Part shown: positions 55,490 through 64,000 of the stretch, one piece after another | Position numbering within the stretch: position 1 is the first letter of the stretch | Layout of the letters: each line of letters opens with the position of its first letter | DNA from: Desulfosporosinus hippei DSM 8344 | GTDB lineage: Bacteria > Bacillota > Desulfitobacteriia > Desulfitobacteriales > Desulfitobacteriaceae | Assembly: GCF_900100785.1 (NCBI RefSeq) | Contig: NZ_FNCP01000010.1 | Coordinates: 62,001 to 126,000, forward strand | Length of the DNA: 64,000 nt | Reading direction: 5' to 3' | Position numbers and translations under genes: made by a program | The notes under the pieces: generated by a model | Databases searched by the model: none | What the model saw: only the letters and a program-made list of their open reading frames with translations | What the model was told of the DNA's origin: nothing

Positions 55490-58084
55490 CTATTCTTTGC
55501 TGGAAAATGAGTAGTTTCCAAACTCATCTATATCTACCAGAATCCTTTGTCCTTCCTTGAATTCCCCCTGTAATAGTTTAAGTGCTAAGGAGTTTTGCAA
55601 CCGCTGTTGGATTACTCGCTTAAGCGGCCTTGCTCCGTACACCGGATCATATCCCTCGTTAGTGAGTTGCTCTTTCGCCTTTAAGGACAGCTCCAATGTC
55701 AATTTCCTTTCGCTTAAACGTTTATACAACTGATTGAGTTGGATATCGACAATTTGACCAATATGCTCGCGTCCGAGTGGATGGAAGACTATTATCTCAT
55801 CGAGTCGATTAAGAAATTCTGGTCGGAAGTAGTGACGGAGTTCTCCGTTAATAGTGTTTCTAACTTCCTCTTTACTAGCATTACGTTGAGTCAGCTCTTG
55901 TATTGACGGACTGGCAATATTACTGGTTAAGATTACTACAGTATTTTTAAAATTGACGATTCTTCCCTGTCCATCCGTCAATCTTCCATCATCTAAAAGC
56001 TGCAGCAAAACATTTGAAACATCCGTATGAGCCTTCTCTACTTCATCAAATAGTATAACACTATAAGGTTTACGTCGTACCGCCTCCGTAAGTTGTCCGC
56101 CCTCTTCATAACCTACATAACCCGGAGGAGCTCCAATTAATCGTGAAACAGTATGCTTTTCCATATATTCGGACATATCAATTCTTACCATTGCTTGTTC
56201 GTCATCAAATAAAAATTCTGCTAAGGCCCTCGATAATTCTGTCTTACCAACACCTGTTGGACCTAAGAAAAGGAACGATCCTAACGGCCTATTTGGATCT
56301 TGCAGCCCTGCACGTGCTCGACGAACAGCATCAGCTACTGCGCGGACAGCTTCTGCTTGACCAATAACTCTTTGATGAATCCGATCTTCCATTTGGACAA
56401 GCTTTTGCAACTCACTTTCCAAAAGTTTAGTAACCGGAACATGAGTCCAGGTTGCAACGACCTCAGCTATATCTTGTTCTACGACTTCCTGCTTAAGCAA
56501 AGTGTCTTTCTTAACTTGAAGCTTCTCTTCAGTAGCTTTAAGTTCCTTCTCTAAGCTAGGAATTATACCATATTGAAGTTCTGCAGCTTTATTATAGTCT
56601 AACTGCTGTTGGGCTTGCTCCATTAAGGTTCGAGATCGATCAACTTCTTCTTTAAGTTGTTGAATCCTAACCAGAGTCTCACGTTCCCCTTGCAACTGAG
56701 CTTCCATTCCATAGCGTTCTTCCTTTAGATTACCTAGCTCTTCCTCGATCTTTGCCAAGCGTTCTTTACTTGCTTCATCTTTTTCCTTCTTCAATGCTTC
56801 CCGTTCAATTTCCAACTGCATCATTCGCCGCTTTATTTGATCTAATTCATAGGGATCACTGGTAATTTCCATACGCATCCGTGCACCAGCTTCATCAATT
56901 AAATCAATTGCTTTATCTGGAAGAAAGCGATCACTAATATAGCGATCTGATAACACTGCAGCAGCTATAATTGCGCCATCAGTGATTCGCACCCCGTGGT
57001 GAGTTTCATAGCGTTCTTTAAGACCTCTCAGAATCGATATAGTATCTTCAACCGTAGGTGCATCAACCATAATCGGTTGGAATCGTCTCTCAAGAGCAGC
57101 ATCCTTCTCAATGTACTTTCGATATTCAGTGAGTGTTGTAGCCCCCAGCATGCTGAGTTCTCCCCGGGCAAGCATTGGCTTAAGCATGTTACTGGCATCC
57201 ATCGCACCCTCAGCAGCCCCTGCACCAACCACAGTATGCAACTCATCTATAAATAAGATTACATCATCACGATCCTGGATTTCTTTCAGTACTGCTTTTA
57301 ACCGTTCTTCAAATTCTCCTCGATATTTAGCCCCGGCAATTAAAGTTCCCATATCAAGTGAAATCACTTGTTTATCTTTGATTGCCTCAGGCACATCTCC
57401 CCTAACAATTCTTTGAGCTAACCCTTCAACAATCGCAGTTTTCCCTACCCCCGGCTCGCCAATGAGAACCGGATTATTCTTAGTCCGCCTGGAAAGGGTT
57501 TGAATAACTCGGCGGATTTCTTCGTCACGCCCAATAACCGGATCAAGTCGACCTCGCCTTGCTTGCTGTACTAAATTTAATCCATATTGTTCAAGAGCTG
57601 CATAAGTTCCTTCAGGATTTGGACTAGTAACCCGCTGAGTCCCTCTGATTTCACGCAGGGCCTGAAGTAATTTTTCTCTACTTAAACCGGCTTGCTTGAG
57701 ATTCTTTTCGGCTGCCCCTCCAGCCTTTTCCCATATTCCAAGCAAAAGATGTTCTGTACTTACATATTCATCTCCAAACGGGGCCATCTCATCATGAGCT
57801 GCCACTAATACAGTTCTTAATCGGGGAGAGATACTCATTTGCACATTGCTTCCACTAATTCGCGGGAAACGGTTAACCTCTTGCCTAATTGTTGAAATGA
57901 GACCTCCAACTGCTATACCTAATTTCGTTAAAACCTGAGGAACAACTCCATCACCTTGCTCTAATAAAGTGAGCAAAAGGTGTTCAGGCTCTACTTGACT
58001 GTTTCCATTTCTCTCCGCCATTGTTTGGGCTTCTGATATTGCTTCCTGTGATTTCTGGGTAAAACGATTTGTGTCAAATGACAT
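55490..58084 (-). CDS. clpB: ATP-dependent chaperone ClpB
   Basis: The 864-residue disaggregase has an N-terminal Clp repeat domain, the first AAA+ domain (Walker [14 protein letters not shown]), a coiled-coil middle domain (about 410-530) and the second AAA+ domain ([17 protein letters not shown]). It works with DnaK/DnaJ to rescue aggregated protein. AAGGAG precedes the ATG. It is 66 bp downstream of a dnaJ-like gene, and the probable shared promoter sits inside a large palindrome, which suggests stress control. Confidence 0.96.
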   Translation of the reverse strand: MSFDTNRFTQKSQEAISEAQTMAERNGNSQVEPEHLLLTLLEQGDGVVPQVLTKLGIAVGGLISTIRQEVNRFPRISGSNVQMSISPRLRTVLVAAHDEMAPFGDEYVSTEHLLLGIWEKAGGAAEKNLKQAGLSREKLLQALREIRGTQRVTSPNPEGTYAALEQYGLNLVQQARRGRLDPVIGRDEEIRRVIQTLSRRTKNNPVLIGEPGVGKTAIVEGLAQRIVRGDVPEAIKDKQVISLDMGTLIAGAKYRGEFEERLKAVLKEIQDRDDVILFIDELHTVVGAGAAEGAMDASNMLKPMLARGELSMLGATTLTEYRKYIEKDAALERRFQPIMVDAPTVEDTISILRGLKERYETHHGVRITDGAIIAAAVLSDRYISDRFLPDKAIDLIDEAGARMRMEITSDPYELDQIKRRMMQLEIEREALKKEKDEASKERLAKIEEELGNLKEERYGMEAQLQGERETLVRIQQLKEEVDRSRTLMEQAQQQLDYNKAAELQYGIIPSLEKELKATEEKLQVKKDTLLKQEVVEQDIAEVVATWTHVPVTKLLESELQKLVQMEDRIHQRVIGQAEAVRAVADAVRRARAGLQDPNRPLGSFLFLGPTGVGKTELSRALAEFLFDDEQAMVRIDMSEYMEKHTVSRLIGAPPGYVGYEEGGQLTEAVRRKPYSVILFDEVEKAHTDVSNVLLQLLDDGRLTDGQGRIVNFKNTVVILTSNIASPSIQELTQRNASKEEVRNTINGELRHYFRPEFLNRLDEIIVFHPLGREHIGQIVDIQLNQLYKRLSERKLTLELSLKAKEQLTNEGYDPVYGARPLKRVIQQRLQNSLALKLLQGEFKEGQRILVDIDEFGNYSFSSKE

Positions 58085-58150
58085 AATGTACTCACTCCTT
58101 TTTCAAGCTGGTAAATGGTTTTCTAGGGATTAACTCGAATTGCTTTATAC

Positions 58151-59140
58151 CTACTTAATACCACGATTAGCAGCCAGTTCACGCAGTGCTGAAAGCTCCG
58201 TATCACTCATATTCTCGGGCAACTTGATTGTGACTTCGACAAAGAGATCTCCGTGCTGAGTGGGCTTTTCTAAATTAGGCATTCCTTTACCTTTTAAGCG
58301 AAATTTCTTTCCGCTTTGAGAAAGCGGAGGAATTTTTAGCAAGACTTCCCCATCGAATGTTCGGATACTGACTTCACCGCCGATAATAGCTCTATAGAAA
58401 TCAACTGGAATTTCAGTCCTTAAGTTATCCCCTTCTCGATTAAAACTCGGATGAGGGCTAACGGTTATGATTAAATATAGATTACCTGCTGGGCCGCCAG
58501 ATATCCCAACTCCACCTTGACCTGATAGCCTTACTTTTGAACCAGTTCGCACACCCTTTGGAATCTTGGCCTCGATTTGTTTATCACCGGTTTTAACGAC
58601 TCTTGTAGTTCCGGCATAAGATTCTTCAAGGGTTACTTGAACCTCAACTTCTAGATCCTGACCTGGTCGAGAACGTCCAACAGTAGCACCTCCGCCAAAC
58701 CCCCGTCCCGTTCCCCCAATTCCCCCGAAAACCGTAGAAAAGAAATCCGAATACCCTTCCCCGCCAAAACTGAATCCTCCGGTTCTACCTGTACCACCAA
58801 ACAGATCTGCAATATCCTCCGGAGACATAGTGTAGGTATATCCTCCACTCCCACCACTAGGGTTGGACTGCCAACGATCCCAATTATAGTCCCCTCTTCC
58901 TCCCCGAGCTTTCCATTGCTGGTAGTCTTGACGGAGTTCATCGTATTTACGTCGTTTTTCAGGATCACTGATTGCTTGATAGGCTTCTGTTGCCTCTTTA
59001 AATTTCTCTTCGGCACCCTTATCTCCAGGATTAACGTCAGGGTGATATTTTTTAGCTAATTTCTGATACGCTTTTTTTATTGTCTTTTCGTCAGCGTCAG
59101 GCGAAACACCTAAGCTGACATAGTAGTCTTTAAAATCCAT
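58151..59140 (-). CDS. DnaJ-like co-chaperone (CbpA type, no zinc finger)
   Basis: A 329-residue J-domain protein. The J domain includes HPD in KYHPDVNPGDKGAEEKFKEA. A Gly-rich linker and two beta-barrel C-terminal domains follow. The CxxCxGxG zinc-finger repeats of full DnaJ are absent, so it belongs to the DnaJ-C/CbpA class. It stimulates DnaK-type ATPase activity. GAGGTG precedes the ATG. It is first in a two-gene unit with clpB. Confidence 0.93.
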   Translation of the reverse strand: MDFKDYYVSLGVSPDADEKTIKKAYQKLAKKYHPDVNPGDKGAEEKFKEATEAYQAISDPEKRRKYDELRQDYQQWKARGGRGDYNWDRWQSNPSGGSGGYTYTMSPEDIADLFGGTGRTGGFSFGGEGYSDFFSTVFGGIGGTGRGFGGGATVGRSRPGQDLEVEVQVTLEESYAGTTRVVKTGDKQIEAKIPKGVRTGSKVRLSGQGGVGISGGPAGNLYLIITVSPHPSFNREGDNLRTEIPVDFYRAIIGGEVSIRTFDGEVLLKIPPLSQSGKKFRLKGKGMPNLEKPTQHGDLFVEVTIKLPENMSDTELSALRELAANRGIK

Positions 59141-59271
59141 AAAATCACCTCATCAACTCATTTAAGTATTATTTATATAATAACTATTCCCAACAATTTT
59201 CCATCTCAAAAATTCTTTAATAAGATTTTATACTATCTTAAGATTCTTAGTAATTTTTACTTGTTATCCAA

Positions 59272-59300
59272 ATTATAGTCCATTTATTCCCTAAGGTCAA
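59272..59300 (-). promoter_or_regulatory. sigma-A promoter of dnaJ-clpB
   Basis: On the minus strand TTGACC (59300-59295), a 17-bp spacer and TATAAT (59277-59272). The -35 box lies wholly inside the inverted repeat at 59291-59338. The leader to the dnaJ ATG is about 125 nt. Confidence 0.75.
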
Positions 59301-59338
59301 TATTGGTCAGACATTTTCTTGACCAATATTGACCTTAG
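59291..59338. promoter_or_regulatory. 48-bp perfect inverted repeat, candidate stress-repressor operator
   Basis: CTAAGGTCAATATTGGTCA (59291-59309) is repeated exactly inverted at 59320-59338 around a 10-nt spacer. Each arm holds two GGTCA blocks 10 bp apart, the spacing of CtsR operators (GGTCAAANANRGTCAAA type), but the heptads are not exact. It overlaps the -35 box, so binding there should block transcription. Confidence 0.65.
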
Positions 59339-59447
59339 GATTATATTTCGATAAAGGTTTTTATGGAATTTGGGATAACCTTATTTCAAGTTGAGTATCC
59401 CTAATCTTATTTCCCATCCCCCCATCTCACTTCTTATAAACATCAGC

Positions 59448-59492
59448 AAAAAACGGTCTCTTCCACTTCGCCAGTGGAAACAGACCATTTTT
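59448..59492 (-). terminator. terminator of the lipid kinase gene
   Basis: GGTCT (59455-59459) and TTCCACT (59461-59467) pair with AGTGGAA (59473-59479) and AGACC (59482-59486). On the minus strand T6 follows. Confidence 0.85.
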
Positions 59493-59509
59493 AACATAAA
59501 ACATTGATA

Positions 59510-60442
59510 TTAAAATCCCCATAAACAAAGTACACTTGGCATAAGTCTAAACTGGATAGGGCCTTGTCCGGGCTGCTCTCCATCCAGATCAAGCAAAATC
59601 CTTTGATCAGATGATACTACCACGGATTGACCTCTATATACCCCAACACCAGGGATTTTCAGATGGGTTCCTCGATAAATCTTAGGAATATTTCTTAAGA
59701 TTGTCCAAGTTGAGAAATCGCCTAAAACTACAACATCGAATAGGGCATCATCTAACTCAGCTTGTGGAGCGATCATCATCCCACCGCCGATATAACGACC
59801 GTTTGCAACCATAATACTGTTAAGTCGACCACTGCAGATGACTTTCCCATCAATTTCGCAGCTCATCATTTTATTGCGATACTTAAAAATGCTTATAACT
59901 GAACCGATTAGAAAGGAGAGCTTCCCTCCAAGGAGTTTACTTTGTTGGTTAACCCGTGCAACTGTTTCCCCACCTAAACCAACATCAGCAACATTGAGAA
60001 AATATCTTTGAAGCTGCTTTCCGTAGTTATCGTAAAAGAGTACTTCCCCAACATCTACTTGACGCTTATTGCCTCGTTTTAAGATTTGAATAAAACCCTC
60101 AATCCCTTTGGGAATTTGTAATGTCCGAATAAAGTCACATCCGGTGCCATGTGAAAAAACCGCCAGTTCAGCCTGTGGATTAATAAGAAGATTATCTGAG
60201 AAGAATCCGTTCACCACCTCATTCATGGTTCCGTCTCCTCCCACGGAGATAATATGTGTATACCCGTCCTTTAAGAGATTTCGGGTGATACGGGTACCCT
60301 CTCCCGGTCCAGTCGTATAAGTATAATCAATAAAAAATCCTTCTTCAAGCAGACGTTTATGATAATGCGGCCATCGTTTCTGCGTTTTGCCGTTCGCGGA
60401 ATGTGGATTAACAATAGCGAACCATTGGCTACTTTTATGCAT
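59510..60442 (-). CDS. diacylglycerol kinase family lipid kinase (DgkB/YegS type)
   Basis: The 310-residue kinase has FAIVNPHSANGKTQKRWP and the nucleotide-binding GGDGTMNEVVNGF of DAGK catalytic domains, then a C-terminal beta-sandwich. Relatives phosphorylate diacylglycerol or related lipids in membrane phospholipid turnover. AAGGGGAG precedes the ATG. It lies 70 bp after the phosphohexomutase gene. Confidence 0.92.
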   Translation of the reverse strand: MHKSSQWFAIVNPHSANGKTQKRWPHYHKRLLEEGFFIDYTYTTGPGEGTRITRNLLKDGYTHIISVGGDGTMNEVVNGFFSDNLLINPQAELAVFSHGTGCDFIRTLQIPKGIEGFIQILKRGNKRQVDVGEVLFYDNYGKQLQRYFLNVADVGLGGETVARVNQQSKLLGGKLSFLIGSVISIFKYRNKMMSCEIDGKVICSGRLNSIMVANGRYIGGGMMIAPQAELDDALFDVVVLGDFSTWTILRNIPKIYRGTHLKIPGVGVYRGQSVVVSSDQRILLDLDGEQPGQGPIQFRLMPSVLCLWGF

Positions 60443-60512
60443 TCAGATAATTCTCCCCTTTTGATAGCGCCTCATCTCGGGAGAATTCGACGTTTACTAT
60501 AAAATTCCTTTA

Positions 60513-62261
60513 TTAAAATTTCCCTGCCCTAATTTTAGTAATCCGACACATGACCTCTTCTTTTACTCCATGAAGTAAATCTTCAGCCTCCTCCAAGGTA
60601 GCTCCTCTTACAGAAAAATAAAATTTGATTTTCGGCTCTGTTCCGGAGGGGCGTACCATCACAAATCCGCCCTCTGCAAAAGAATACCTTAATACATTGG
60701 AGCGCGGAAGTTTAAGAGAATAGTTCTCACCGGTTCTTAAGTCTTTTCCCGTTCTTTGTTCATAATCATCTACTCTTCCAATCAAGATGCCACACATTTC
60801 GTGGATATCCAAGTTTCGAAATGAGTCCATTATTAAGGCCATTTCTTCTTTACCACGTTTACCTTCGAAAGTCAGGGATTCTTGATCCTCTAGATAATAA
60901 CCAAATTGTTGATAGATACTATTAAGAACGGCAAAGAAATTACGCTTTTCTACCTGTTGATAATAAAGTGCCGCTTCAGCTAAGATAACCGAAGCTATAA
61001 TTGCGTCTTTATCTCTAACGAAGTCCCCAGCTAAATATCCATAACTCTCTTCAAAGCCAAATTGGAAGGAACCCCAGCCGCCTTCCTCCATTTCCTTTTC
61101 TTTTTCAGCTATGAATTTAAACCCGGTCAGCACATTCTCTGCACGAACATTAAAATATTGCGCAACTTGATCAGCCAAGTCTGTTGATGCGACTGTTTTG
61201 ATGATTGCTGCATTGTCTGGTAGAATTCCTAAGGCTTTCTTCTGAGACAAAATATAATAAGTTAGAATAATTCCGATTTGATTCCCGGTCAGCTGCACAT
61301 AGTCACCTTCAGGAGTGCGCAAAGCAACTCCTAAACGATCAGCATCAGGGTCAGTCGCCAGTAATAGATCTGCCTCAAGGGTATTACCATATTTACGGGC
61401 AAGTTCAAATGTTGCAGGAATTTCAGGGTTGGGATAGGGTACCGTCGTGAAGTTAGGGTCGGGATGCTCTTGTTCTGCTACAACAGTGACTGAACTAAAA
61501 CCAAGTTCAGCCAGTGCCTTTCGAACGAGCATATTTCCTGCTCCATGCAGAGGGGAATAAACAATCTGAAGATCTTTCCCTTTTTGTTTGTCAAGTTCAG
61601 GATATAGTGCCAACTCGTGGACACGGGCAAGATAAGGATTATCGATATCCTGACCGATTATTTGCAGCAGACCACGCTGCTTAGCATCTTCTACTGTAAG
61701 GGTCTCAATACCAAGCCAGCTCTCGCGAGCGTTAATACGAGCAAGAATTTGATCTGCTTTCGCCGGTGGTACCTGACCACCATCTTCCCAATATACTTTA
61801 TAACCATTATAGGATTTTGGATTGTGACTTGCAGTAACTACAATCCCTGCTAAGGCCTGTAAATAGCGTACAGCAAAAGACAACTCCGGTGTGGGACGAA
61901 GTGCCTCAAACAGATATACTTTGATTCCATTACGTGCCAGCACTAAGGCTGCTTCGAGTGCGAATTCAGGTGAGAACCTCCGCGAATCGTAGGCAATAAC
62001 GACTCCACGCTTCATGCCCTCTTCCCCTTGATCACAAACACATTCTGCTAAACCTTGAGTTACCTTTCGGACGACATATTTATTCATCCGATTTGTGCCC
62101 GCACCAATAATCCCTCTTAGGCCACCTGTTCCGAATTCTAAATCCGTATAAAAACGCTCCTCAATTTCTTGTGGATCGGTAATGTTTTTGAGCTCTAATC
62201 TTGTCTCTTCATCAAAGTAGGAATTTTCCGACCATAAGCGATATCGATCTTGAATGCTCAC
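60513..62261 (-). CDS. phosphoglucomutase/phosphomannomutase
   Basis: The 582-residue alpha-D-phosphohexomutase has the catalytic serine S145 in TASHNPKSYNGYK, the magnesium loop DPDADRLG, the sugar-binding GFEESYGY and the phosphate-binding RPSGTEPKIKFY. The length and GTGGLRG N terminus fit the PgcA-type phosphoglucomutase. It starts with GTG after AGGAGG. It makes glucose-1-phosphate or mannose-1-phosphate for cell-envelope sugars. Confidence 0.93.
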   Translation of the reverse strand: MSIQDRYRLWSENSYFDEETRLELKNITDPQEIEERFYTDLEFGTGGLRGIIGAGTNRMNKYVVRKVTQGLAECVCDQGEEGMKRGVVIAYDSRRFSPEFALEAALVLARNGIKVYLFEALRPTPELSFAVRYLQALAGIVVTASHNPKSYNGYKVYWEDGGQVPPAKADQILARINARESWLGIETLTVEDAKQRGLLQIIGQDIDNPYLARVHELALYPELDKQKGKDLQIVYSPLHGAGNMLVRKALAELGFSSVTVVAEQEHPDPNFTTVPYPNPEIPATFELARKYGNTLEADLLLATDPDADRLGVALRTPEGDYVQLTGNQIGIILTYYILSQKKALGILPDNAAIIKTVASTDLADQVAQYFNVRAENVLTGFKFIAEKEKEMEEGGWGSFQFGFEESYGYLAGDFVRDKDAIIASVILAEAALYYQQVEKRNFFAVLNSIYQQFGYYLEDQESLTFEGKRGKEEMALIMDSFRNLDIHEMCGILIGRVDDYEQRTGKDLRTGENYSLKLPRSNVLRYSFAEGGFVMVRPSGTEPKIKFYFSVRGATLEEAEDLLHGVKEEVMCRITKIRAGKF

Positions 62262-62427
62262 CCAATAATCCTCCTTTTGTATTCATTAATTGTTTTCCGA
62301 TTGATACTAGCTCAACAATTGGATAATATTCCCTATTATGTGAGTATAGCATACCTAAACTTAGTTTAACAACTCAGTTAATTTCTAGAAGGTAATTTAT
62401 AGCGATATGAGCGATTAGTTAGTATAC

Positions 62428-62453
62428 AAAAAAGCTCAGTCTAAGACTGAGCT
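62428..62453 (-). terminator. terminator of the second DegV gene
   Basis: AGCTCAGTC (62433-62441) pairs with GACTGAGCT (62445-62453), and T6 follows on the minus strand. The right arm and loop overlap the last codons and the stop codon at 62441-62443. Confidence 0.85.
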
Positions 62454-63313
62454 GCAACAACAGGAGAGATTATAACGCCTACAAGCCCAGGGCCTGTATG
62501 AACGCCCATGACCGGGCTAATCTGGTTAAAGAACAATTCTTTGATATTGGGTAGTTCTTTGGCTTTCTGCCAGAGCTTGCGCGCTTCCTGTTCAGCCCCA
62601 CCATGTACTATAGCTACAAGATATTTACCTTCTTGAGTGCTTTCAATCAAAATATCAAATAATTTTTTAAGAGATTGATCCCGTCCACGAACTTTAGCAT
62701 ATGTAATATATTTACCTTCTGAATTTACAGAGATAATCGGTTTAATATTGAGTAGCTCACCTATAGTACCGGATACATATCCTATACGTCCACCGCGTTT
62801 AAGATATTCTAATGTAGATAAGACAAAATATAGTTTGGTTTTGCCGGAAACGTTTTGTGCTAACTTAACTATTTCTTGAAAATCTGTGGAGGTCTGAAGT
62901 TTTCTAGCAGCTTCCAAAACGGGAAAGCCTAGGCCCATTGATAGTGCTTTTGAATCCATAACTTCGATTTTCATTTCTTTAAAGTCTCTTGCAACTTGAC
63001 TTACTGTCTCGTAAGTGCCGCTTAGACCACTTGATATATGCATAGAGAGAACATGGGTATAGTTTTCATCTCTCAGTCGGCTAAACAAATTTGAAATTTC
63101 TGCAGGGGATGGTAGAGATGTTGTGGGAACTTCAACATCCATATTATCATATACCTCATTCGGACTGATATTTAGCCCATCAAGATATTCTCGATCTTTA
63201 TAAACAACATGCAATGGAAGAATTTCAATTCCAAGTTCCTCGGTCATGTCTTTATTAAGATCGCTTGTGCTATCTGTGACAATCGCAATTTTAGGGTCTG
63301 AGTTTTGTCGCAT
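62441..63313 (-). CDS. DegV family fatty-acid-binding protein (second copy)
   Basis: The 290 residues have the DegV pattern: IAIVTDSTSDLNKDM, TTSLPSPAE, SMHISSGLSGTYETV and LEYLKRGGRIGYVSG. It is clearly diverged from the copy at 45411-46265, consistent with different fatty-acid preferences as seen in FakB pairs. AAAGGAAC precedes the ATG. Confidence 0.9.
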   Translation of the reverse strand: MRQNSDPKIAIVTDSTSDLNKDMTEELGIEILPLHVVYKDREYLDGLNISPNEVYDNMDVEVPTTSLPSPAEISNLFSRLRDENYTHVLSMHISSGLSGTYETVSQVARDFKEMKIEVMDSKALSMGLGFPVLEAARKLQTSTDFQEIVKLAQNVSGKTKLYFVLSTLEYLKRGGRIGYVSGTIGELLNIKPIISVNSEGKYITYAKVRGRDQSLKKLFDILIESTQEGKYLVAIVHGGAEQEARKLWQKAKELPNIKELFFNQISPVMGVHTGPGLVGVIISPVVAAQS

Positions 63314-63403
63314 GAAGCTTTGTTCCTTTCATTAAAGCATAATACTGTAATAATTAGTATAACATAATGAGCTATGATTCGACTAGATAAGTTTTTCTAA
63401 TAT

Positions 63404-63985
63404 TTAGGATATCAGCAACGATCGAGTGGCTCTACGTACTTCTGCGAATGCATCAGGGGACTTTTCAATGTCTCCAGCCTGATCAATCCCACTATATAAG
63501 CATGCCTTAGAGTATTGAATATCCAACATATGGAACAAAGTCTTTATGGATCGCTCTGCGCAATCAAAAACATTGGGCAACATTGTTCCTGCTGTAGAAA
63601 TAAACAGACCCGTTCGCTTAGGCCCTACCGGCTTAACCAATGTTTGATTGAGTAGATATTTACGCGCCCAGAAGGTTTGCATTCGATCGATCATAGTTTT
63701 TGTTTGAGAATTAATCCCCATAAAATATATTGGAGCAGCAATAATTAGGCGATTGCAGTTTATTAACTTGTCTTGAAGTTTCAAGATATCATCACGAATT
63801 ACACAAATTCCTTTTGTGGAGCATGCTCCGCATCCTTGGCAAGGGTTAATCTTAAGATCTGTCAGATAAATCAACTCTGCTTGATGTCCCTCAGCGTGAG
63901 CATCTTTAATACTTTCTAGTAGTAATCTGGTCGTATTGCCGTTTCGGCGTGGACTACAGGCTATCCCTAAAACTGATAAATCCAT
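63404..63985 (-). CDS. flavodoxin-fold NADPH-dependent FMN reductase family protein
   Basis: The 193 residues have the FMN-binding loop ACSPRRNGNTTRLL, a CQGCGACSTKGIC cysteine segment and the API-YFMGINSQTK segment of iron-sulfur-flavoprotein-like reductases. The cysteines could hold a cluster, as in Isf-type proteins. The role is not evident. A GGAG site precedes the ATG; the gene is complete. Confidence 0.87.
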   Translation of the reverse strand: MDLSVLGIACSPRRNGNTTRLLLESIKDAHAEGHQAELIYLTDLKINPCQGCGACSTKGICVIRDDILKLQDKLINCNRLIIAAPIYFMGINSQTKTMIDRMQTFWARKYLLNQTLVKPVGPKRTGLFISTAGTMLPNVFDCAERSIKTLFHMLDIQYSKACLYSGIDQAGDIEKSPDAFAEVRRATRSLLIS

Positions 63986-64000
63986 ATGTCTTCACTCCAT

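Larger units (their letters stand above)
59141..59509. other. intergenic region holding the dnaJ-clpB promoter
   Basis: The region contains the promoter at 59272-59300, the palindrome at 59291-59338 and the terminator at 59448-59492. The AT-rich remainder shows no gene. Confidence 0.6.

Noticed and set aside
59291-59338. Reading the dnaJ-upstream palindrome as a CIRCE (HrcA) site or as a terminator
   Set aside because: CIRCE has TTAGCACTC arms, which are absent. No gene on either strand needs a terminator there, no T-run follows, and the -35 box lies inside the repeat.

Overview
The window is a gene-dense, AT-rich chromosomal segment of an anaerobic, endospore-forming, Gram-positive bacterium of the Clostridia. 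The support is spore-coat-like proteins, a SpoVD-like penicillin-binding protein, an electron-bifurcating Fix/Etf operon with a ferredoxin-fused EtfA, and a complete CO dehydrogenase/acetyl-CoA synthase operon. The gene content and base composition resemble Desulfosporosinus/Desulfitobacterium (Peptococcaceae). That placement is from memory and was not searched. I see no phage, insertion sequence, CRISPR array or rRNA. Most genes are on the minus strand.

Layout. 1-4.5 kb: an EAL-CBS-GGDEF cyclic-di-GMP protein (cut by the window start), a chemoreceptor and a CarD-family regulator, all plus strand. 4.6-9.4 kb: tRNA-Lys, dipeptidase PepV, a PASTA-domain penicillin-binding protein and a rhomboid protease. 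9.4-11.8 kb: larE-larB-larC, with LarC lacking its second domain. 11.9-15.7 kb: fixABCX. 15.8-16.8 kb: thioredoxin reductase, with a CsoR/CstR-like palindrome in its leader. 17-25.6 kb: a large UPF0182 membrane protein, several poorly known exported or membrane proteins, an NAGPA-type glycosidase, OsmC and a PHP phosphatase. 25.8-28.1 kb: an anchored protein and a DnaD-DnaC-like primosome pair. 28.3-33.4 kb: an HD hydrolase, a beta-CASP ribonuclease-like protein, a DegS/DegU-like two-component pair and an orphan. 33.8-44.9 kb: cooC-acsA-acsB-acsC-acsV-(second CooC-like ATPase)-acsD-acsE, the carbonyl branch of the Wood-Ljungdahl pathway. 45.4-47.7 kb: a DegV protein, tRNA-Pro and an acetyltransferase. 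47.7-51.5 kb: an FMN riboswitch and ribD-ribE-ribBA-ribH. 51.7-55.3 kb: a sigma factor, two small coat-like proteins and a UbiD decarboxylase with an LpdD-like partner. 55.5-59.3 kb: dnaJ-like gene plus clpB. 59.5-64 kb: a lipid kinase, a phosphohexomutase, a second DegV protein and a flavoprotein.

How it fits together. Fix can split electrons between ferredoxin and the quinone pool, and CO dehydrogenase works on ferredoxin-level electrons. The two operons share an identical 16-bp element set 8-9 nt upstream of a -10-like hexamer. The other leading regulatory signal is a perfect 19-bp inverted repeat that covers the -35 box of the dnaJ-clpB promoter and has CtsR-like 10-bp spacing. Both are sequence observations with inferred function.
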